5,690 bases of DNA from Candidatus Methanophagales archaeon (GTDB taxonomy: Archaea > Halobacteriota > Syntropharchaeia > Alkanophagales > Methanospirareceae), in NCBI GenBank assembly GCA_030617585.1, contig JAUWVD010000086.1, positions 1 to 5,690 of the forward strand, written 5' to 3'. The position numbers and the translations under genes are program-made. Positions 4,099 through 5,690 of the stretch are shown here, in pieces. Within the stretch, counting starts at the first letter, position 1. Every line of letters starts with the position of its first letter. A model generated the notes under the pieces. That model made no database searches, was not told the origin of the DNA, and saw nothing but the letters and a program-made list of their open reading frames with translations.

Positions 4099-5690
4099 CT
4101 ACGATTGTGATTTATCAATTCTAGCCTCCACTTCCGCAACATGTAACCGCGTAGATATTATCGCATCTGAGTTCAACGATATTGAATCTATGCCACATTC
4201 AACAAGAAACTCCGCAAATTCAGGGAAATCGCTCGGCGCCTGGCCACAAATACCTATCTTTCTTCTCGGCTCGTGTGCATGAGCAACATTTATGACATGC
4301 TTCACTAACCGCTTCACCGCTTCGCTTCGCTCGTCAAATAAGTGTGCAACGAGGCCAGAATCCCTATCTAAGCCAAGTGTTAGCTGTGTCAGATCGTTCG
4401 ACCCTATACTGAACCCGTCAAATACTTCTGCAAATTCATCAGCTAAAACGACATTTGAGGGGACCTCGCACATTACATATACTTCCAGTCCCTTTTCGCC
4501 TTGTTTCAAGCCAAAACTCGCCATCGTCTCTATTACGCTCTTACCTTCTTCCGGCGTCCTGCAAAACGGAACCATTACCTTTACATTGGTCAACCCCATC
4601 TCTTCCCTAACTTTCTTTATCGCTTCGCATTCTAATCCGAATGCGGGTCGAAATTTATCATCGTAATAACGAGACGCACCTCGCCAACCGATCATCGGGT
4701 TACTCTCCTCAGGCTCGTATAGATATCCGCCTATCAGATTGGCATACTCATTTGTTTTGAAATCAGAAAACCGCACTATCACGTCATTAGGATAAAATCC
4801 CGCTCCTATCTTACCGATACCCATCGCTAAATTGTCAATAAAGAATTGCACCTTGTCCTCATATGATGCGCTTCGCTCGTCTATCGCTTTAATTACTCTC
4901 GCTATTTTCTTGTCCTCTACCGCCATTCGCTTTAATTTCTCATACTCTATAAGTGCCTGGGGGTGTATGCCGATATAAGAATTGATTATGAACTCCTCGC
5001 GGGCTAAACCAACGCCGTCATTGGGAATTTGACCTTGAACAAATGCATTTTCCGGGACTCCAGCATTCATCATTATCCGGGTACGAGGTCTTGGAAGGGT
5101 GTCTAGAGCCAGTTTTTCCACTCTGTATTTCAACTTGCCTTCATATATCCGCCCTATACCCTCGGAGCAATCTACAGTGGCATCTTTTACACCCTTTAGT
5201 GCTTTTGTACCATTATCTGTTCCGACAACACATGGTGTTCCCAGTTCCCTTGAAATTATAGCGGCGTGGCAGGTTCTTCCGCCGCGGTTCGTGACAATAG
5301 CACCTGCTATTTTCATTATCGGCTCCCAATCCGGATCGGTCATGTGAGTCACCAGAACTTGCCCGGACTTGAATTTTAGGATGTCTTTCGCATCTTCTAT
5401 TATATTCACCTCGCCATATCCGATTTTGTGCCCCACCGCCTCGCCTTGAGCAAGCAGTGTACCTTCCTCCTCCAGCACGTACGTTTCGGAGATCGCAAAA
5501 TCCTTCTGTGAATGTACCGTTTCTGGTCTCGCCTGAACGATGAAGAGTTCATTGGTTATCCCATCCTTTGCCCATTCGATGTCCATTGGTCCGCCGTAAT
5601 GGTCTTCTATAATGCAGGCCCATCTCGCCAATGTGAGCACTTCATCGTCACTCAGCACAAATCTGCTTCGATCTTCTTTAGTTACATTCT
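4099..5690 (-). CDS. ppsA: Phosphoenolpyruvate synthase, C-terminal two thirds (5' end outside window)
   Basis: PEP synthase (pyruvate, water dikinase) converts pyruvate, ATP and water to PEP, AMP and phosphate, and feeds gluconeogenesis in the cytoplasm. The frame is open to the window's right edge; 529 residues are visible of a family length near 760-800. Numbering from the first whole codon (5688), the visible part opens with the end of the ATP-grasp nucleotide-binding domain (YGGPMDIEWAKDG and IVQARPETV, 31-58). The swivelling phosphohistidine domain follows, with TNRGGRTCHAAIISRELGTP (133-152) and the phosphorylated His141. The C-terminal PEP/pyruvate TIM barrel has VIVRFSDFKTNEY (303-315), GWRGASRY (334-341), FSIGSNDLTQLTLGLDRDS (426-444) and the catalytic Cys481 in GICGQAPS. 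All key residues present here are intact, and there is no intein. A GTG at 5656-5658 lies within conserved sequence and is not the start. rpoE1 follows after 40 bases on the same strand and may be co-transcribed. Confidence 0.97.
   Translation of the reverse strand, partial: NVTKEDRSRFVLSDDEVLTLARWACIIEDHYGGPMDIEWAKDGITNELFIVQARPETVHSQKDFAISETYVLEEEGTLLAQGEAVGHKIGYGEVNIIEDAKDILKFKSGQVLVTHMTDPDWEPIMKIAGAIVTNRGGRTCHAAIISRELGTPCVVGTDNGTKALKGVKDATVDCSEGIGRIYEGKLKYRVEKLALDTLPRPRTRIMMNAGVPENAFVQGQIPNDGVGLAREEFIINSYIGIHPQALIEYEKLKRMAVEDKKIARVIKAIDERSASYEDKVQFFIDNLAMGIGKIGAGFYPNDVIVRFSDFKTNEYANLIGGYLYEPEESNPMIGWRGASRYYDDKFRPAFGLECEAIKKVREEMGLTNVKVMVPFCRTPEEGKSVIETMASFGLKQGEKGLEVYVMCEVPSNVVLADEFAEVFDGFSIGSNDLTQLTLGLDRDSGLVAHLFDERSEAVKRLVKHVINVAHAHEPRRKIGICGQAPSDFPEFAEFLVECGIDSISLNSDAIISTRLHVAEVEARIDKSQS

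Noticed and set aside
4292..4666. Open frame of 124 residues on the + strand
   Set aside because: It is antisense to the conserved TIM barrel of ppsA and has a composition typical of a reverse-strand shadow.
4323..4881. The 13-mer CGCTTCGCTCGTC found at 4323-4335 and 4869-4881
   Set aside because: Both copies encode Asp-Glu-Arg-Ser in expected parts of PEP synthase. Chance reuse of codons explains the match.
5043..5347. Two overlapping + strand frames
   Set aside because: Both lie opposite the phosphohistidine region of ppsA and show no family features.

Overview
The window comes from an archaeon, most likely euryarchaeal. It carries the archaeal RNA polymerase stalk subunit E' (Rpo7/RpoE1) and Spt4 (subunit E''), the archaeal/eukaryotic-type ribosomal proteins S24e and S27ae, a PyrI regulatory chain and a tRNA-Phe gene without an encoded CCA. 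The combination and moderate base composition would suit a methanogen or ANME-type lineage, but that placement is inference and no lineage-specific marker is present.

Layout. On the left (1-401, + strand) lies the 3' end of an unidentified gene, possibly mutS. Four bases after its stop is a truncated UDP-sugar dehydrogenase remnant that has lost its ATG and its last five sixths. The remnant ends at an imperfect inverted repeat whose two arms each have a 10-base period (401-464). Next, on the - strand, come tRNA-Phe(GAA) and, 12 bases after its 3' end, pyrI; pyrB is absent from this window. A 156-base AT-rich divergent region (1062-1217) contains a 7-3-7 inverted repeat, overlapping direct and inverted repeats, and candidate promoters. 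The + strand gene tldD (1218-2618) follows and converges, 24 bases apart, on a long - strand block.

The - strand block reads, in transcription order, ppsA (5' end outside the window), rpoE1, spt4, rps24e, rps27ae. It joins central carbon metabolism (PEP synthase) to a conserved archaeal transcription/translation cluster. rpoE1 and spt4 overlap by one base (TAATG), with a clear Shine-Dalgarno sequence for spt4. S24e and RpoE1 both end in charged low-complexity tails, and the S24e tail contains a perfect 24-base tandem duplication.

I see no CRISPR array, transposase, prophage or defence locus. The core genes look ordinary. The less ordinary parts are the decayed dehydrogenase abutting the period-10 hairpin, the close tRNA-Phe/pyrI pair, and the repeat-rich spacer before tldD.
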